Assembly (NCBI RefSeq): GCF_002042965.1
Contig: NZ_MZNT01000002.1
Location: forward strand, 558,001 to 622,000
Direction of reading: 5' to 3'
Length of the DNA: 64,000 nt
Source of the DNA: Paenibacillus sp. 32352
GTDB taxonomy: Bacteria; Bacillota; Bacilli; Paenibacillales; NBRC-103111
Of the stretch, positions 1 to 8,427 are shown piece by piece. Both the position numbers and the translations under genes were made by a program. Every line of letters begins with the position of its first letter. Within the stretch, counting starts at the first letter, position 1. The notes beneath the pieces were generated by a model that was given only the letters and a program-made list of their open reading frames with translations, was not told where the DNA came from and did no database searches.

Positions 1-2
1 AT

Positions 3-344
3 CTGGCCGCTTATTGTATCGGATGGGGGGCCGGCGTGTGGCTGGGCATTAAGATAGAAGAATGGATTGCCTTAGGCTATTCTACGCTGCAAATCGTCGT
101 GAATTACGAATCCACTCAATTGCCAATTACGCTTAGGGAAAAGGGCTACGGCGTCACCAGCTGGATGGCAGAAGGAAGAGACGGCCCGCGGCTTGTCATG
201 CAGGTGCTGACGAAACGCAATCAAGAGAAGCGTCTCATGCAGCTCATTCAGGACTTGGCGCCCAAAGCCTTTGTGATTTCCTACGAGCCCCGTACCTTCC
301 GCGGCGGCTTTTGGACCAAACGATTGAAAGACCTCAGAGAATGA
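3..344 (+). CDS. DUF2179 (UPF0316/YebE-like) membrane protein, 3' part
   Basis: The reading frame is open from the first bases of the window, so only the C-terminal part (about 113 residues) is present; the first in-frame start codon visible is a GTG at 36, but the frame continues upstream of it. The visible N-terminal piece (LAAYCIGWGAGVWLGIKIEE) looks like the end of a membrane helix followed by the conserved G-x-K-x-EE turn of UPF0316 proteins. The rest is a soluble alpha/beta domain of the DUF2179 type (GYG..SW.AEGRDG.R). UPF0316 proteins are integral membrane proteins of unknown function, often near purine or nucleotide genes. The stop codon lies inside the stem of a terminator, so the gene ends its transcription unit. 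Family assignment is by recognition of sequence pattern. Confidence 0.7.
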   Translation: MAAYCIGWGAGVWLGIKIEEWIALGYSTLQIVVNYESTQLPITLREKGYGVTSWMAEGRDGPRLVMQVLTKRNQEKRLMQLIQDLAPKAFVISYEPRTFRGGFWTKRLKDLRE

Positions 345-357
345 GGTCTTTTTTTTT
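327..357 (+). terminator. rho-independent terminator of the DUF2179 gene
   Basis: AAAGACCTC (327-335) pairs with GAGGTCTTT (343-351) and is followed by a run of T. The 5' arm overlaps the last codons of the gene. Confidence 0.85.
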
Positions 358-381
358 GCAACGGCCATTCCTCTCTTTCAT

Positions 382-407
382 GTTTCAATTAAGGCTGATT
401 AGGGTAA
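382..407 (+). promoter_or_regulatory. possible SigB-like promoter upstream of opuC-like operon
   Basis: GTTTCA (382-387), a 14-base spacer and GGGTAA (402-407) resemble the SigB consensus GTTTAA-N12-14-GGGTAT. The first gene starts about 33 bases downstream. SigB control of opuC is known in Listeria and Bacillus, but many Paenibacillus lack SigB, so this may be coincidence. Confidence 0.25.
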
Positions 408-439
408 ACCTATACAGTATGAAGGAGTGATGGCAGCGG

Positions 440-1645
440 ATGATTCGTTTTGAACATGTAATGAAACGATATGAAGACGGATATGTCGCCCTCAAAGACA
501 TCAATCTCGAATTTAAAGAGGGAGAATTGACAGTTCTGATCGGCCCAAGCGGCTGCGGGAAAACCACACTGATGAAGCTGATTAATCGTCTGAACAATCC
601 TAGTAAGGGGAAAGTTCTTATACGGGGTAAGGATATCTCGACCATCGATCCTGTGGAGCTGCGGCGCAGTATCGGGTATGTCATTCAAAATATCGGTCTA
701 TTTCCTCACATGACCATAGCGGCTAATGTTGCTGTAGTCCCTAAGCTGCTGCATTGGGATAAGGCTCGTATCGACAGCAGGGTCGACGAACTGCTGCAGC
801 TGGTGAATCTGGAACCGGAGACTTACCGTAACCGCTATCCCGCGGAGCTCAGCGGAGGACAGCAGCAGCGTATCGGCATTATTCGCGCTCTTGCGGCCAA
901 TCCGGATATTATCTTGCTGGATGAACCGTTCAGCGCATTGGATCCAATCAGCCGGGAGCAGCTGCAGGAGGATCTGGTACGCCTTCAGCAAGAGCTGAAG
1001 CAGACCATTGTGTTCGTTACCCACGATATGGATGAGGCTTTGAAGATTGCGGATACGATTGTCCTTATGAAGGACGGGGAAGTCGTTCAGAAGGGACGCC
1101 CGGAGCATATTTTACGTCACCCGGCTAATGAGTTCGTCAAAAGCTTTATTGGAGAAAAGAGGCTTCAGACCGAAGCACCGGGCGAATCCATTTCCGTTGA
1201 CGAAGTATTGACGGAAAATGCGGTCATAGCCTATCCGACCCGAGGGATGGCGGAAGCTATCAAATTGATGGAGAAGCGCCGAGTGGATTCCCTGATTATT
1301 GTGGATCGGAATCGCGTTTTACTCGGGTATGCAACGATATTCCAGGTACTGGACCGGTATCGGGAGGAAAATGCTACCTTGGCGGATGTGATGAAGCCTT
1401 TCGAGCACGTAGTCGAGTCCGGTACGCCTCTAATGACGGCGATCACGATCATGAATGAGCGGGGCTTGCCCTACATACCCGTTGTTCGGGAAGGCAAATT
1501 TGCGGGATTGATGACCAAAGGCAGTATCGTGCGGCATCTTGCCGAAGTCTACACGCCGGCGGAGGAAGTTAATGAGCAGGTGCAAGATGAAAATCCTTCT
1601 GCGGATATGGGAACTACGGATGTGAGGGAGGAGGAAAAGGGATGA
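440..1645 (+). CDS. opuCA: Glycine betaine/carnitine/choline ABC transporter ATPase (OpuCA-like)
   Basis: This is the ATP-binding subunit of an osmoprotectant (quaternary ammonium) importer. The nucleotide-binding domain shows Walker A GPSGCGKTT (residues 35-43), signature LSGGQQQR (137-144), Walker B ending in D161-E162 and the H-loop histidine H195. A pair of CBS domains follows from about residue 250 to 375; in OpuA/OpuC systems these tune activity to ionic strength or c-di-AMP. The length of 401 residues fits OpuCA (about 380). The stop codon overlaps the start of the next gene as ATGA, and the order ATPase-permease-binding protein-permease is that of the B. subtilis opuB/opuC operons. 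The exact substrate cannot be read from the ATPase. Confidence 0.9.
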   Translation: MIRFEHVMKRYEDGYVALKDINLEFKEGELTVLIGPSGCGKTTLMKLINRLNNPSKGKVLIRGKDISTIDPVELRRSIGYVIQNIGLFPHMTIAANVAVVPKLLHWDKARIDSRVDELLQLVNLEPETYRNRYPAELSGGQQQRIGIIRALAANPDIILLDEPFSALDPISREQLQEDLVRLQQELKQTIVFVTHDMDEALKIADTIVLMKDGEVVQKGRPEHILRHPANEFVKSFIGEKRLQTEAPGESISVDEVLTENAVIAYPTRGMAEAIKLMEKRRVDSLIIVDRNRVLLGYATIFQVLDRYREENATLADVMKPFEHVVESGTPLMTAITIMNERGLPYIPVVREGKFAGLMTKGSIVRHLAEVYTPAEEVNEQVQDENPSADMGTTDVREEEKG

Positions 1646-2325
1646 TGAGCTCCTACTTCGATTTTTTGGCCAGCCGGCAGGCGGATATTTTTCAAGCGCT
1701 CAAGGAGCATCTGATGATTTCCTTCGTTTCTGTGCTGCTCGGTGCGATTATTGCGATTCCTATCGGTATTTTATTGGCGGGGAACCGGATAGGCTGGTTG
1801 AACCAACTCGTCTTTGTGATTGCTAACATTTTGCAGACGATACCGAGCCTAGCGCTTCTTGCGATTTTAATTCCGCTGTTAGGGGTAGGCAGAACTCCTG
1901 CTATCTTTGCATTATTTCTGTATTCCTTGATGCCGATATTACGCAATACCTTCGCCGGCTTTCAGTCGGTCGACCCGAATCTGCTGGAGGCGGCTAGAGG
2001 AATGGGGTATAACAAAACCCAGTCCCTGCTTCGTATTCAGCTTCCTTTGGCCTTTCCTTACATCATGTCGGGGATCCGGGTGACGACGGTGTATATCATA
2101 AGCTGGGCAACCTTGGCGACATTAATTGGTGCAGGAGGGCTTGGGCAATTGATCTTTTCAGGGATGGGCACCAATAAAAAGGAACTCATTGTTACCGGAG
2201 CCATCCTGGCCGTGATACTGGCTTTAGTAACAGATTTTATTCTCAGTCTGGCGGAAAAGTGGGTCACCTCCAGCGCCAACCCGGCAGCCCGCCGCACCAA
2301 AGCCTCCCGGGGGGGAAGCCGATGA
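1642..2325 (+). CDS. opuCB: Osmoprotectant ABC transporter permease (OpuCB-like)
   Basis: A 227-residue inner-membrane permease with about five to six hydrophobic segments and the EAA-type loop (LEAARGMGYNKTQSLLRIQLP) that contacts the ATPase. It starts at ATG 1642, overlapping the opuCA stop by four bases; a second ATG at 1645 is equally well placed behind GGGAGGAGG at 1626-1634. Its 3' end overlaps the start of the binding-protein gene in the same ATGA manner, so translation of the three genes is probably coupled. It pairs with the second permease at 3236 to form the channel. Confidence 0.88.
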   Translation: MMSSYFDFLASRQADIFQALKEHLMISFVSVLLGAIIAIPIGILLAGNRIGWLNQLVFVIANILQTIPSLALLAILIPLLGVGRTPAIFALFLYSLMPILRNTFAGFQSVDPNLLEAARGMGYNKTQSLLRIQLPLAFPYIMSGIRVTTVYIISWATLATLIGAGGLGQLIFSGMGTNKKELIVTGAILAVILALVTDFILSLAEKWVTSSANPAARRTKASRGGSR

Positions 2326-3218
2326 ACAGATTCAGGCATATTCTCGTTCTGCTCATGCTGGGAGCGGCTTTCGCGGCATTACTGTCCGGCTGCGGAAAGA
2401 AAGATACGATTATTATCGGTACCCAGACCTTTTCGGAGCCCAAAATTCTCGCTCAGATGCATAAGCTTCTTATTGAGAGCCGTACGGATCTTAAGGTCGA
2501 CGTCCTGCCGGATTTGGCTTCCAGTACTGTAGTATTTCAAGCTATGAAGAACAAGGATATTCAAATGGCGGTCCTGTATACCGGCATGATCTTCGATAAC
2601 TATTTTCCGGTGCAGCCGACCAAGGACCGGGCAAGTGTGCTTCGGCAGGCAAGGGAAGGCTTTGACAAATATTTTGGCATCCATTGGTTCGACCCGTATG
2701 GGTTTGAGAATACGTATGCCTTTACGGTCAGGGATGAGCTTGCCAGGCAGAATCATTTTGAGAAAATATCCGATGTCGGTCCCAAGGCTGCCGATATGAC
2801 ATTAGGAGTTGATACGACGTGGCTTGAGAGGCAGAGTGACGGCTACCCGGCCTTCCGCAAACATTACGGGATAACCTTCGGAAAGACACTGCCGATGGAA
2901 GTGGCTCTAGTGTACAAAGCAGTTGCCAGCAACAACGTCGATATCGTACTGGCTTACTCTACCGACTCACGAATCAAGGAGTATAACCTGAAGTCGCTTC
3001 AGGACGATAAGCAGTTTTTTCCGCCTTATGATGCCGCGCCGGTTGTCCGGAATGATATATTGTCCAAGCATCCCGAGTTGAATGAGATCATCAATATGCT
3101 CGCGGGCAAAATCGATGTGAAAACCATGATCGAGCTCAATTATGAGGTCGATGTGAATAAGCGTAATGAAAGAAAAGTAGCTGAAGAATATTTGCGGAAG
3201 GTCGGATTGCTTCAATAA
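2322..3218 (+). CDS. opuCC: Osmoprotectant-binding lipoprotein (OpuCC-like)
   Basis: A 298-residue extracellular substrate-binding lipoprotein. The start is ATG 2322, overlapping the permease stop; the N-terminus has basic residues, a hydrophobic stretch and the lipobox LLSGC, so the mature protein is lipid-anchored at about Cys25. The core follows the OpuAC fold, with the family landmarks SEPKILAQM, LYTG and FDPYGFENTYAFTV. The family usually has T-R/E-Y-T-G at the LYTG site; here the segment reads AVLYTGMIFD, which may mean altered substrate range. It binds the osmolyte and hands it to the two permeases. The fourth gene of the operon follows after 17 bases. Confidence 0.87.
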   Translation: MNRFRHILVLLMLGAAFAALLSGCGKKDTIIIGTQTFSEPKILAQMHKLLIESRTDLKVDVLPDLASSTVVFQAMKNKDIQMAVLYTGMIFDNYFPVQPTKDRASVLRQAREGFDKYFGIHWFDPYGFENTYAFTVRDELARQNHFEKISDVGPKAADMTLGVDTTWLERQSDGYPAFRKHYGITFGKTLPMEVALVYKAVASNNVDIVLAYSTDSRIKEYNLKSLQDDKQFFPPYDAAPVVRNDILSKHPELNEIINMLAGKIDVKTMIELNYEVDVNKRNERKVAEEYLRKVGLLQ

Positions 3219-3235
3219 AAGAAGGAGAGGTGCGT

Positions 3236-3871
3236 ATGGATTTGTTTTTCCGGTATGTGGGGGAGAATGGCTCCTATTTGTTAGAGCTTGCATACCAGCA
3301 TATCTTAATGGTGCTGTTCGGCTTGCTGCTGGCTCTCGCGGTCGGTGTCCCTCTTGGGATCGTGGCCGCGCGTGTTCCGAGGCTGGCTAACCCGATCCTG
3401 GTTCTGGCTAATGTGATTCAAGTATTCCCAAGCATGGCTCTGCTTGTTTTATTGATGATCGTATTCGGGCTTGGCTTCACCTCTGTTGTGATAGGGCTGT
3501 TCCTGTATTCCTTGCTGCCTGTTATTCGCAATACTTACGTAGGCTTGACGCAAGTCAATCCGGCGTTATTAGAAGCGGGACGGGGGGTTGGAATGAGCGG
3601 AATGCAGCTGCTGTTTCGGGTCCAGCTCCCGCTCGCACTGCCCTTTATATTTACAGGGATCCAGATTGCTGCCGTAATCGCCATTGGGGTTGCTACGATA
3701 GCTCCTTTAATCGGGGGTGAAGGGTTAGGCAGGGAGATTTATGCGGGGATCAATATGGACAATCCTGCAAGATTATATGCGGGTGCCATTCCGGCCGCTC
3801 TGCTGGCTTTGCTGGCCGACTTTCTTCTTGGACGGTTGCAGCGTCGTGTGAAATGGGGAGGAGCTTCGTAG
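3236..3871 (+). CDS. opuCD: Osmoprotectant ABC transporter permease (OpuCD-like)
   Basis: A 211-residue permease, partner of the one at 1642. It has the same hydrophobic profile and an EAA loop (LEAGRGVGMSGMQLLFRVQLP). ATG 3236 is chosen because GAAGGAGAGG (3221-3230) sits just upstream; the GTG at 3230 lies inside that ribosome site. It is the last gene of the operon and is followed by a hairpin terminator at 3897. Confidence 0.87.
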   Translation: MDLFFRYVGENGSYLLELAYQHILMVLFGLLLALAVGVPLGIVAARVPRLANPILVLANVIQVFPSMALLVLLMIVFGLGFTSVVIGLFLYSLLPVIRNTYVGLTQVNPALLEAGRGVGMSGMQLLFRVQLPLALPFIFTGIQIAAVIAIGVATIAPLIGGEGLGREIYAGINMDNPARLYAGAIPAALLALLADFLLGRLQRRVKWGGAS

Positions 3872-3896
3872 TTTGCGGCTCACACAGGCCAACAAT

Positions 3897-3947
3897 CAAG
3901 TCACTTCACCGCCTGGGTTAAGGCAGGAGGAAGTGACTTGTTTCTTT
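3897..3947 (+). terminator. terminator after opuC-like operon
   Basis: CAAGTCACTTC (3897-3907) pairs with GAAGTGACTTG (3930-3940), with an inner CCGCCT/AGGCAGG-type helix, followed by TTTCTTTT. It also lies at the 3' end of the small minus-strand ORF and may serve both directions. Confidence 0.75.
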
Positions 3948-4132
3948 TAGATCGCTTCACGGGCGTAGAGAGGGAGCAGCGGCTGATGCGGCTGTCCAGA
4001 CTTCGGTACAGGCTGGCAAATTCCGGCCGGGTACAGCGTATTGTTCCAATACCGGAAGCCGCTTGTAAACAAGACCTCCTCTTTAGACAGAGCGGGAGGG
4101 TGAAGTTTATTACAACATAGGCAATAATACAT
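3947..4132 (-). CDS. Small Cys-rich protein, possible DUF3973-like
   Basis: A 61-residue ORF in an otherwise empty gap. Its start has a strong ribosome site (AAGGAG, seven bases before ATG). The N-terminus MYYCLCCNKLH carries a CxxC pair, followed by a segment FTSGFRYWNNTLYPAGIC with another Cys, which suggests a small metal-binding fold. I have a partial memory of DUF3973 peptides with this layout, but I am not certain. The ORF ends at a hairpin shared with the opuC-like operon. A different-frame ORF overlaps on the plus strand but has no ribosome site. Confidence 0.45.
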   Translation of the reverse strand: MYYCLCCNKLHPPALSKEEVLFTSGFRYWNNTLYPAGICQPVPKSGQPHQPLLPLYAREAI

Positions 4133-4347
4133 ATTCCTTCTCCTTTCGACATCTGTTACTAATTATAGACAATTTTTAACCTATTCATGTGATTCTAATC
4201 ACTTTTTTATAATTCCATTTTCATCTGAATCGTCACTATTGTCTCACTGCACCAAGAGCCCATGACTGCATACAATGTGAGGAAAACACTCCATAGGCCG
4301 CGATGGAATCAGAACGGGGGTGGCCTAAAAGATGGGGGAGGAACAAG

Positions 4348-5715
4348 ATGCTGTACCCTCTGATAGATAGTATGCTTCTGTATGCGAGGCTGGCCTGGGA
4401 CCAGCCGGATTACGAATCCCAGCAGGCCCTGGAACGTGCGGCACTGGATGCTTATATTTACGGATTTCCGTTGGTACTGATGGATGTTACGAAAAGAACC
4501 GGAGCGGCGGGTCTGACCCAGAAAAACCGCTTTTACCACCAAAAGGTTCTCTCAACTCCCAAATTTACGCAAGTGATCAGACCGAATGTCGATACGCTTT
4601 ATTCATCCGCTTGGCTTGATCTGTCAGCAGGCCCGCTGCTTCTGCATGTCCCCGATACGAACGGCCGTTATTATTTGCTGCCGATGCTGGATGCATGGTC
4701 GAACGTATTCGCTTCGATAGGTGCACGAACGACAGGAACCAAGGAACAAATATTTGTGCTTGCCGGGCCGGGGTGGCAAGGGAATCTGCCGCCTAACCTT
4801 CCTGTCATCCACACTCCCACCAATAAGGTTTGGATAACCGGCCGGATTCAAACGAACGGCCCTCAAGACTACCCGGCTGTTCATGCTATTCAACGGGAGC
4901 TTCATCTGTCCCGGCTCAATCCGCAGGCTCCCGAATTGTTGCAAGATCACCTCATTATAAGCCAGCATTCACCGAAGGACCTGGTGGCTTCTATGGATGC
5001 GGCGCAATTCTTCAACCTTATGATGTCGTTGATGTACCGGAATCCGCCTTATCCGGCTATACAGAGTCCGGAAATGTCGATGAAGCTTCAAGCTCTGGGT
5101 TTAATCCCGAGCCCGAGCTTTCAATTCAGCAGCTTGAATTCCCGCGCTCAAGAGGCTTTAACTAAAGCGGTAGCAGAGGGGCCTAAAGCAATAGAAGCTG
5201 CTGAGCAAAAAATATTCACTGAGAACGAAACGAACGGATGGAGCATGCTGCTGCGTGATATCGGTCATTATGGAACGAACTATATCCAGCGTGCTGTAGT
5301 GGCCAAATCGCTGTTTGGAGCCAACATTCCCGAGGATGCTGTATACGCCTATAATTTTAAGGATAATCAGGGGAATCCTCTGGATGGGAACAACCAATAT
5401 ACGATTCGGTTTCCTCCCGGCCAGACACCTCCGGCACAAGCCTTCTGGTCCATAACGCTGTATAATACTGAAGGCTTTCTAGTGAAAAATTCCCTTAACC
5501 GATATGCTGTCAGCCCGCATCTTGGAAATCTTCAATATAACCGGGACGGCTCCCTTGATATTTATGTTCAGCACGCCAGTCCGGGGACAGAAATTGAATC
5601 GAATTGCCTCCCCGCTCCGGAAGGTCCGTTCAATCTGATGCTGCGAATCTATTGGCCTCAATCTAACGTACTGCATGACCAATGGCATCCGCCTGCGGTC
5701 GCAAGAAGCTTTTGA
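4348..5715 (+). CDS. DUF1254/DUF1214 domain protein
   Basis: A 455-residue protein with the DUF1254 domain in the N-terminal half (AYIYGFPLVLMDVTKR, then RPNVDTLYSSAWLDL, both highly typical) and DUF1214 in the C-terminal third (QAFWSITLYNTEGFLV, near residue 370-390). Proteins of this two-domain type are widespread and mostly uncharacterised. No clear signal peptide is visible, unlike many proteobacterial relatives. Start ATG 4348 follows GGGGGAGG by about seven bases; an upstream in-frame ATG at 4303 lacks a site. It stands alone and ends with a terminator at 5735. Confidence 0.82.
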   Translation: MLYPLIDSMLLYARLAWDQPDYESQQALERAALDAYIYGFPLVLMDVTKRTGAAGLTQKNRFYHQKVLSTPKFTQVIRPNVDTLYSSAWLDLSAGPLLLHVPDTNGRYYLLPMLDAWSNVFASIGARTTGTKEQIFVLAGPGWQGNLPPNLPVIHTPTNKVWITGRIQTNGPQDYPAVHAIQRELHLSRLNPQAPELLQDHLIISQHSPKDLVASMDAAQFFNLMMSLMYRNPPYPAIQSPEMSMKLQALGLIPSPSFQFSSLNSRAQEALTKAVAEGPKAIEAAEQKIFTENETNGWSMLLRDIGHYGTNYIQRAVVAKSLFGANIPEDAVYAYNFKDNQGNPLDGNNQYTIRFPPGQTPPAQAFWSITLYNTEGFLVKNSLNRYAVSPHLGNLQYNRDGSLDIYVQHASPGTEIESNCLPAPEGPFNLMLRIYWPQSNVLHDQWHPPAVARSF

Positions 5716-5734
5716 TCGTAATCAGCTCTTCATT

Positions 5735-5767
5735 ATCCCGGCTATGAATCTATAGTCCGGGATTTCA
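5735..5767 (+). terminator. terminator after DUF1254 gene
   Basis: ATCCCGG-CTAT pairs with ATAG-T-CCGGGAT around the loop GAATCT, followed by a short T stretch. The tail is weak. Confidence 0.55.
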
Positions 5768-5848
5768 CTGTATACGGTCATATCTGGCTTTTCCTTGCAT
5801 ACTAATAGGCATGAAATTGTTGTTGAATCTTGCAGGGGGAGGCTTAAG

Positions 5849-8335
5849 ATGAACGATGAGGTGAATTGGGAAACGCATGTGAAGGCTTTTTTGCCGCCCG
5901 GAGCCGAGCTGGTTGTCATTCCTGCTGCGAACCAAACCGCCGCTATTGCCGCCGCCGATCTGGACGGAGATCAGGTACAAGAAATCGCTGCGGTATATCG
6001 GATGGAGCAGGAGCAGCATCTGATGATTTTGAAATATTGGGATCAAGATTGGATTGTCGCCGATGTCAGGGCGGTTCCGGCTCTGCCGGTTGGTATTATG
6101 CTGGCCGTGCCTGTCATTGACAACAGCAGGAGCAGTCTGATTATCGGCTGGCAGGAGGAAAAGGCTTATCGGCTGTCTGTATATGATTGGACTCCTGCCG
6201 GTCTAAGAGATGTCGTGCCGGGGACGGTATCATTTTCTTTCATGGAAGCAGCGGATATTCCCGGACGTTCAGGCTGGGATGGCATTACAGAGCTTGTTTT
6301 ATGGACTCATGATGAGGCGGATGCGTATCGCGTATCGGTGCTGAGATGGGACGATGGAGAGTTCATTGATGTTACCGATGAGCATCCGCTGTATTACCAC
6401 AAGGTCGTCCGATATTACGAGGGCTTAACGCGGCAGCGTCCTGATGTGCCGCTGTACTGGTACTATTTGGCCGATGCACAGCTGAAGGCTGATATGCCGG
6501 ATTGGGCGCATACCACCATGCAGCATTTGTACCGGTCGGGATTATCGCTTCCGCTGGAGCAGCGGCTTCTAGCCTTACAGCAGGAAATCACGGACAAACG
6601 CCAGCCGGACCCCCGATTCCTATGGCGGATCAAGCTATTCCCCGCGTCGGTCAAAACAACGAGCGGGACCAAGTGGGGATATATCGACAGTAAAGGGAAT
6701 ATGAAGCTGCAGCCTCAATATGATTATGCCTATGATTTTGAAAGCAATGGGCTGGCAAGGGTCCATACGCATGGCCGCACCGGGGTCATCAATGCCTCGG
6801 GTAATTATGTTGTAAGGCCGATATACGATTCGATCGAGGAATTTAAAGAGGGAAGAGCGGTTGTTATTGACAAACAAGGCTTCAAGCTGATGGATGAGTC
6901 GGGACGCATCGTGACCAAAAGAGGATACTCCTACATGGCTTCATTAAGCAACGGCCGAGCTATGTTTGCTATCACGGAGTCATCAGGTTCGAATAAGTAT
7001 GGGTATCTGGATGCGAACGGTAATGAAATCATTCCTGCCCAATACGAATCTGCCGGCATGTTCAGTCATTCCAAAGCAGTTGTGAAGATAAAGAAGAATG
7101 AGTTTGCGTTGATCGGGCTAAACGGCGAGATCCTTGCCAGATATCCTTATGCCTTTGTCGGGGAACTGGGAGACGGTCTGCTTCCTTTCCAGCAGGAAGA
7201 GAACGGTAAATTCGGCTATATAGATGAGAATGGGAAGGTCGTGTTAGAGCCGGCCTATACCGGGGCGCAGTCTTTTTCCGAAGGCCGAGCCGTCGTGAAC
7301 ACGGGTGAAAATTTTACGGCGCAATATGGGCTTATTGACCGCAGCGGCCATACTATCGTTCAACCGGAATATAATGATATTCAGCAGCTCGGTGAACAGA
7401 GGGTGGCGCTTGGCAAAGCCATTGATCCTAATCAGCCGTTCATCGGTTCGATCTATGCTATTGCCGATCATAACGGGAAAATACGGACGGAATTCAAGTA
7501 TTATGAAGTCAATCCGTACCATAAAGGACTGGCATCCGTCTATGACGCGGACCAAACCTATTTCATTGACCGCAGCGGAAATGCCGCTTCCGGTTATCCC
7601 AAGGTAAACGGCAGCGGAACCGTAAAGCTGGAGGACTCCCTGATCCAAGCGAACGTAGACCGCCGATTATCTTATTTGGACCGCTCCGGGAGAGTCGTAT
7701 GGCATCAGAATACGGTCATACCGCTGCGCTTAACGTATAAAGTGAAGGAAGAGAAATATAAGCCCAACCGAAATTATCTGGTCTATTATCCGCAGCTTGA
7801 AGGAATGAGGGAACGAGCAGCCCAGCAGCGCGTCAATGACAGGCTGAAGAGCTTGTCCCAAGTCAAGCCGGTGCCCGCCGGGGAACAATTGAGCTACAGC
7901 TATGACGGGGACTTCGAGATAACCTTTTTCAAGAAAAATCTGCTTGTTGTGGAATTGGACGGCTACAATTATCCTTTCGGGGCTGCTCACGGCATGCCTA
8001 CCAGAGTTTATGCGCATGTGAATGTAGAGGACGGTCAATTCTACGAGCTAAAAGACTTGTTCAAGCCCGGAAGTCCTTACGTTAAGGTGCTTAGTGATAT
8101 CATCGCCCGGCAGATCCGGGAGGATCCCCAATATTCCTATGTGTTTCCTAATACTTATCAGGGCATTAAGCCGGATCAGCCGTTCTATGTTACGGAGCAT
8201 GCGCTGCATATTTATTTTCAGCCTTATGAAATTGCTCCGTACGCGGCCGGCTTTCCGACGTTCACCATTCCGTTTGTGCAGATCATGAGCTTGATTGATG
8301 TCAACGGCAGCTTCTGGAACTCATTTCATCCCTGA
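5849..8335 (+). CDS. WG-repeat protein with C-terminal DUF3298-like domain
   Basis: An 828-residue protein. The first ~190 residues have an FG-GAP-like beta pattern (DLDGDQVQEIAAVYRM). From about residue 270 to 600 there are tandem WG repeats of the form W/F-GYID-x-x-G-x-x-x-x-x-P-x-YD, for example KWGYIDSKGN, KYGYLDANGN, KFGYIDENGK. The C-terminus (about 640-825) resembles DUF3298/DUF4163 domains (NYPFGAAHG, FYELKDLFKPGS). WG repeats are thought to be protein-binding beta units. No signal peptide or membrane segment is seen at the chosen start, ATG 5849, which has GGGGGAGG six bases upstream. That is odd because DUF3298 domains are often extracytoplasmic. A strong hairpin follows at 8353. 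Confidence 0.8.
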   Translation: MNDEVNWETHVKAFLPPGAELVVIPAANQTAAIAAADLDGDQVQEIAAVYRMEQEQHLMILKYWDQDWIVADVRAVPALPVGIMLAVPVIDNSRSSLIIGWQEEKAYRLSVYDWTPAGLRDVVPGTVSFSFMEAADIPGRSGWDGITELVLWTHDEADAYRVSVLRWDDGEFIDVTDEHPLYYHKVVRYYEGLTRQRPDVPLYWYYLADAQLKADMPDWAHTTMQHLYRSGLSLPLEQRLLALQQEITDKRQPDPRFLWRIKLFPASVKTTSGTKWGYIDSKGNMKLQPQYDYAYDFESNGLARVHTHGRTGVINASGNYVVRPIYDSIEEFKEGRAVVIDKQGFKLMDESGRIVTKRGYSYMASLSNGRAMFAITESSGSNKYGYLDANGNEIIPAQYESAGMFSHSKAVVKIKKNEFALIGLNGEILARYPYAFVGELGDGLLPFQQEENGKFGYIDENGKVVLEPAYTGAQSFSEGRAVVNTGENFTAQYGLIDRSGHTIVQPEYNDIQQLGEQRVALGKAIDPNQPFIGSIYAIADHNGKIRTEFKYYEVNPYHKGLASVYDADQTYFIDRSGNAASGYPKVNGSGTVKLEDSLIQANVDRRLSYLDRSGRVVWHQNTVIPLRLTYKVKEEKYKPNRNYLVYYPQLEGMRERAAQQRVNDRLKSLSQVKPVPAGEQLSYSYDGDFEITFFKKNLLVVELDGYNYPFGAAHGMPTRVYAHVNVEDGQFYELKDLFKPGSPYVKVLSDIIARQIREDPQYSYVFPNTYQGIKPDQPFYVTEHALHIYFQPYEIAPYAAGFPTFTIPFVQIMSLIDVNGSFWNSFHP

Positions 8336-8352
8336 TGCGAAGGGGAGACAAA

Positions 8353-8390
8353 AACAGCGCAGATAGAGCGGGATCTGCGTTGTTTTGCGT
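8353..8390 (+). terminator. terminator after WG-repeat gene
   Basis: A 12-bp stem, AACAGCGCAGAT (8353-8364) with ATCTGCGTTGTT (8373-8384), followed by TTGCGTT. It lies between the WG gene and the next start. Confidence 0.6.
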
Positions 8391-8427
8391 TCTATTCTTC
8401 GAGTCCGGTAAAAAAGGAGGAGTTGTT

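Noticed and set aside
3938-4120. Plus-strand 60-codon ORF opposite the small Cys-rich ORF
   Set aside because: No ribosome site and it starts in the terminator; the minus-strand ORF is better supported.
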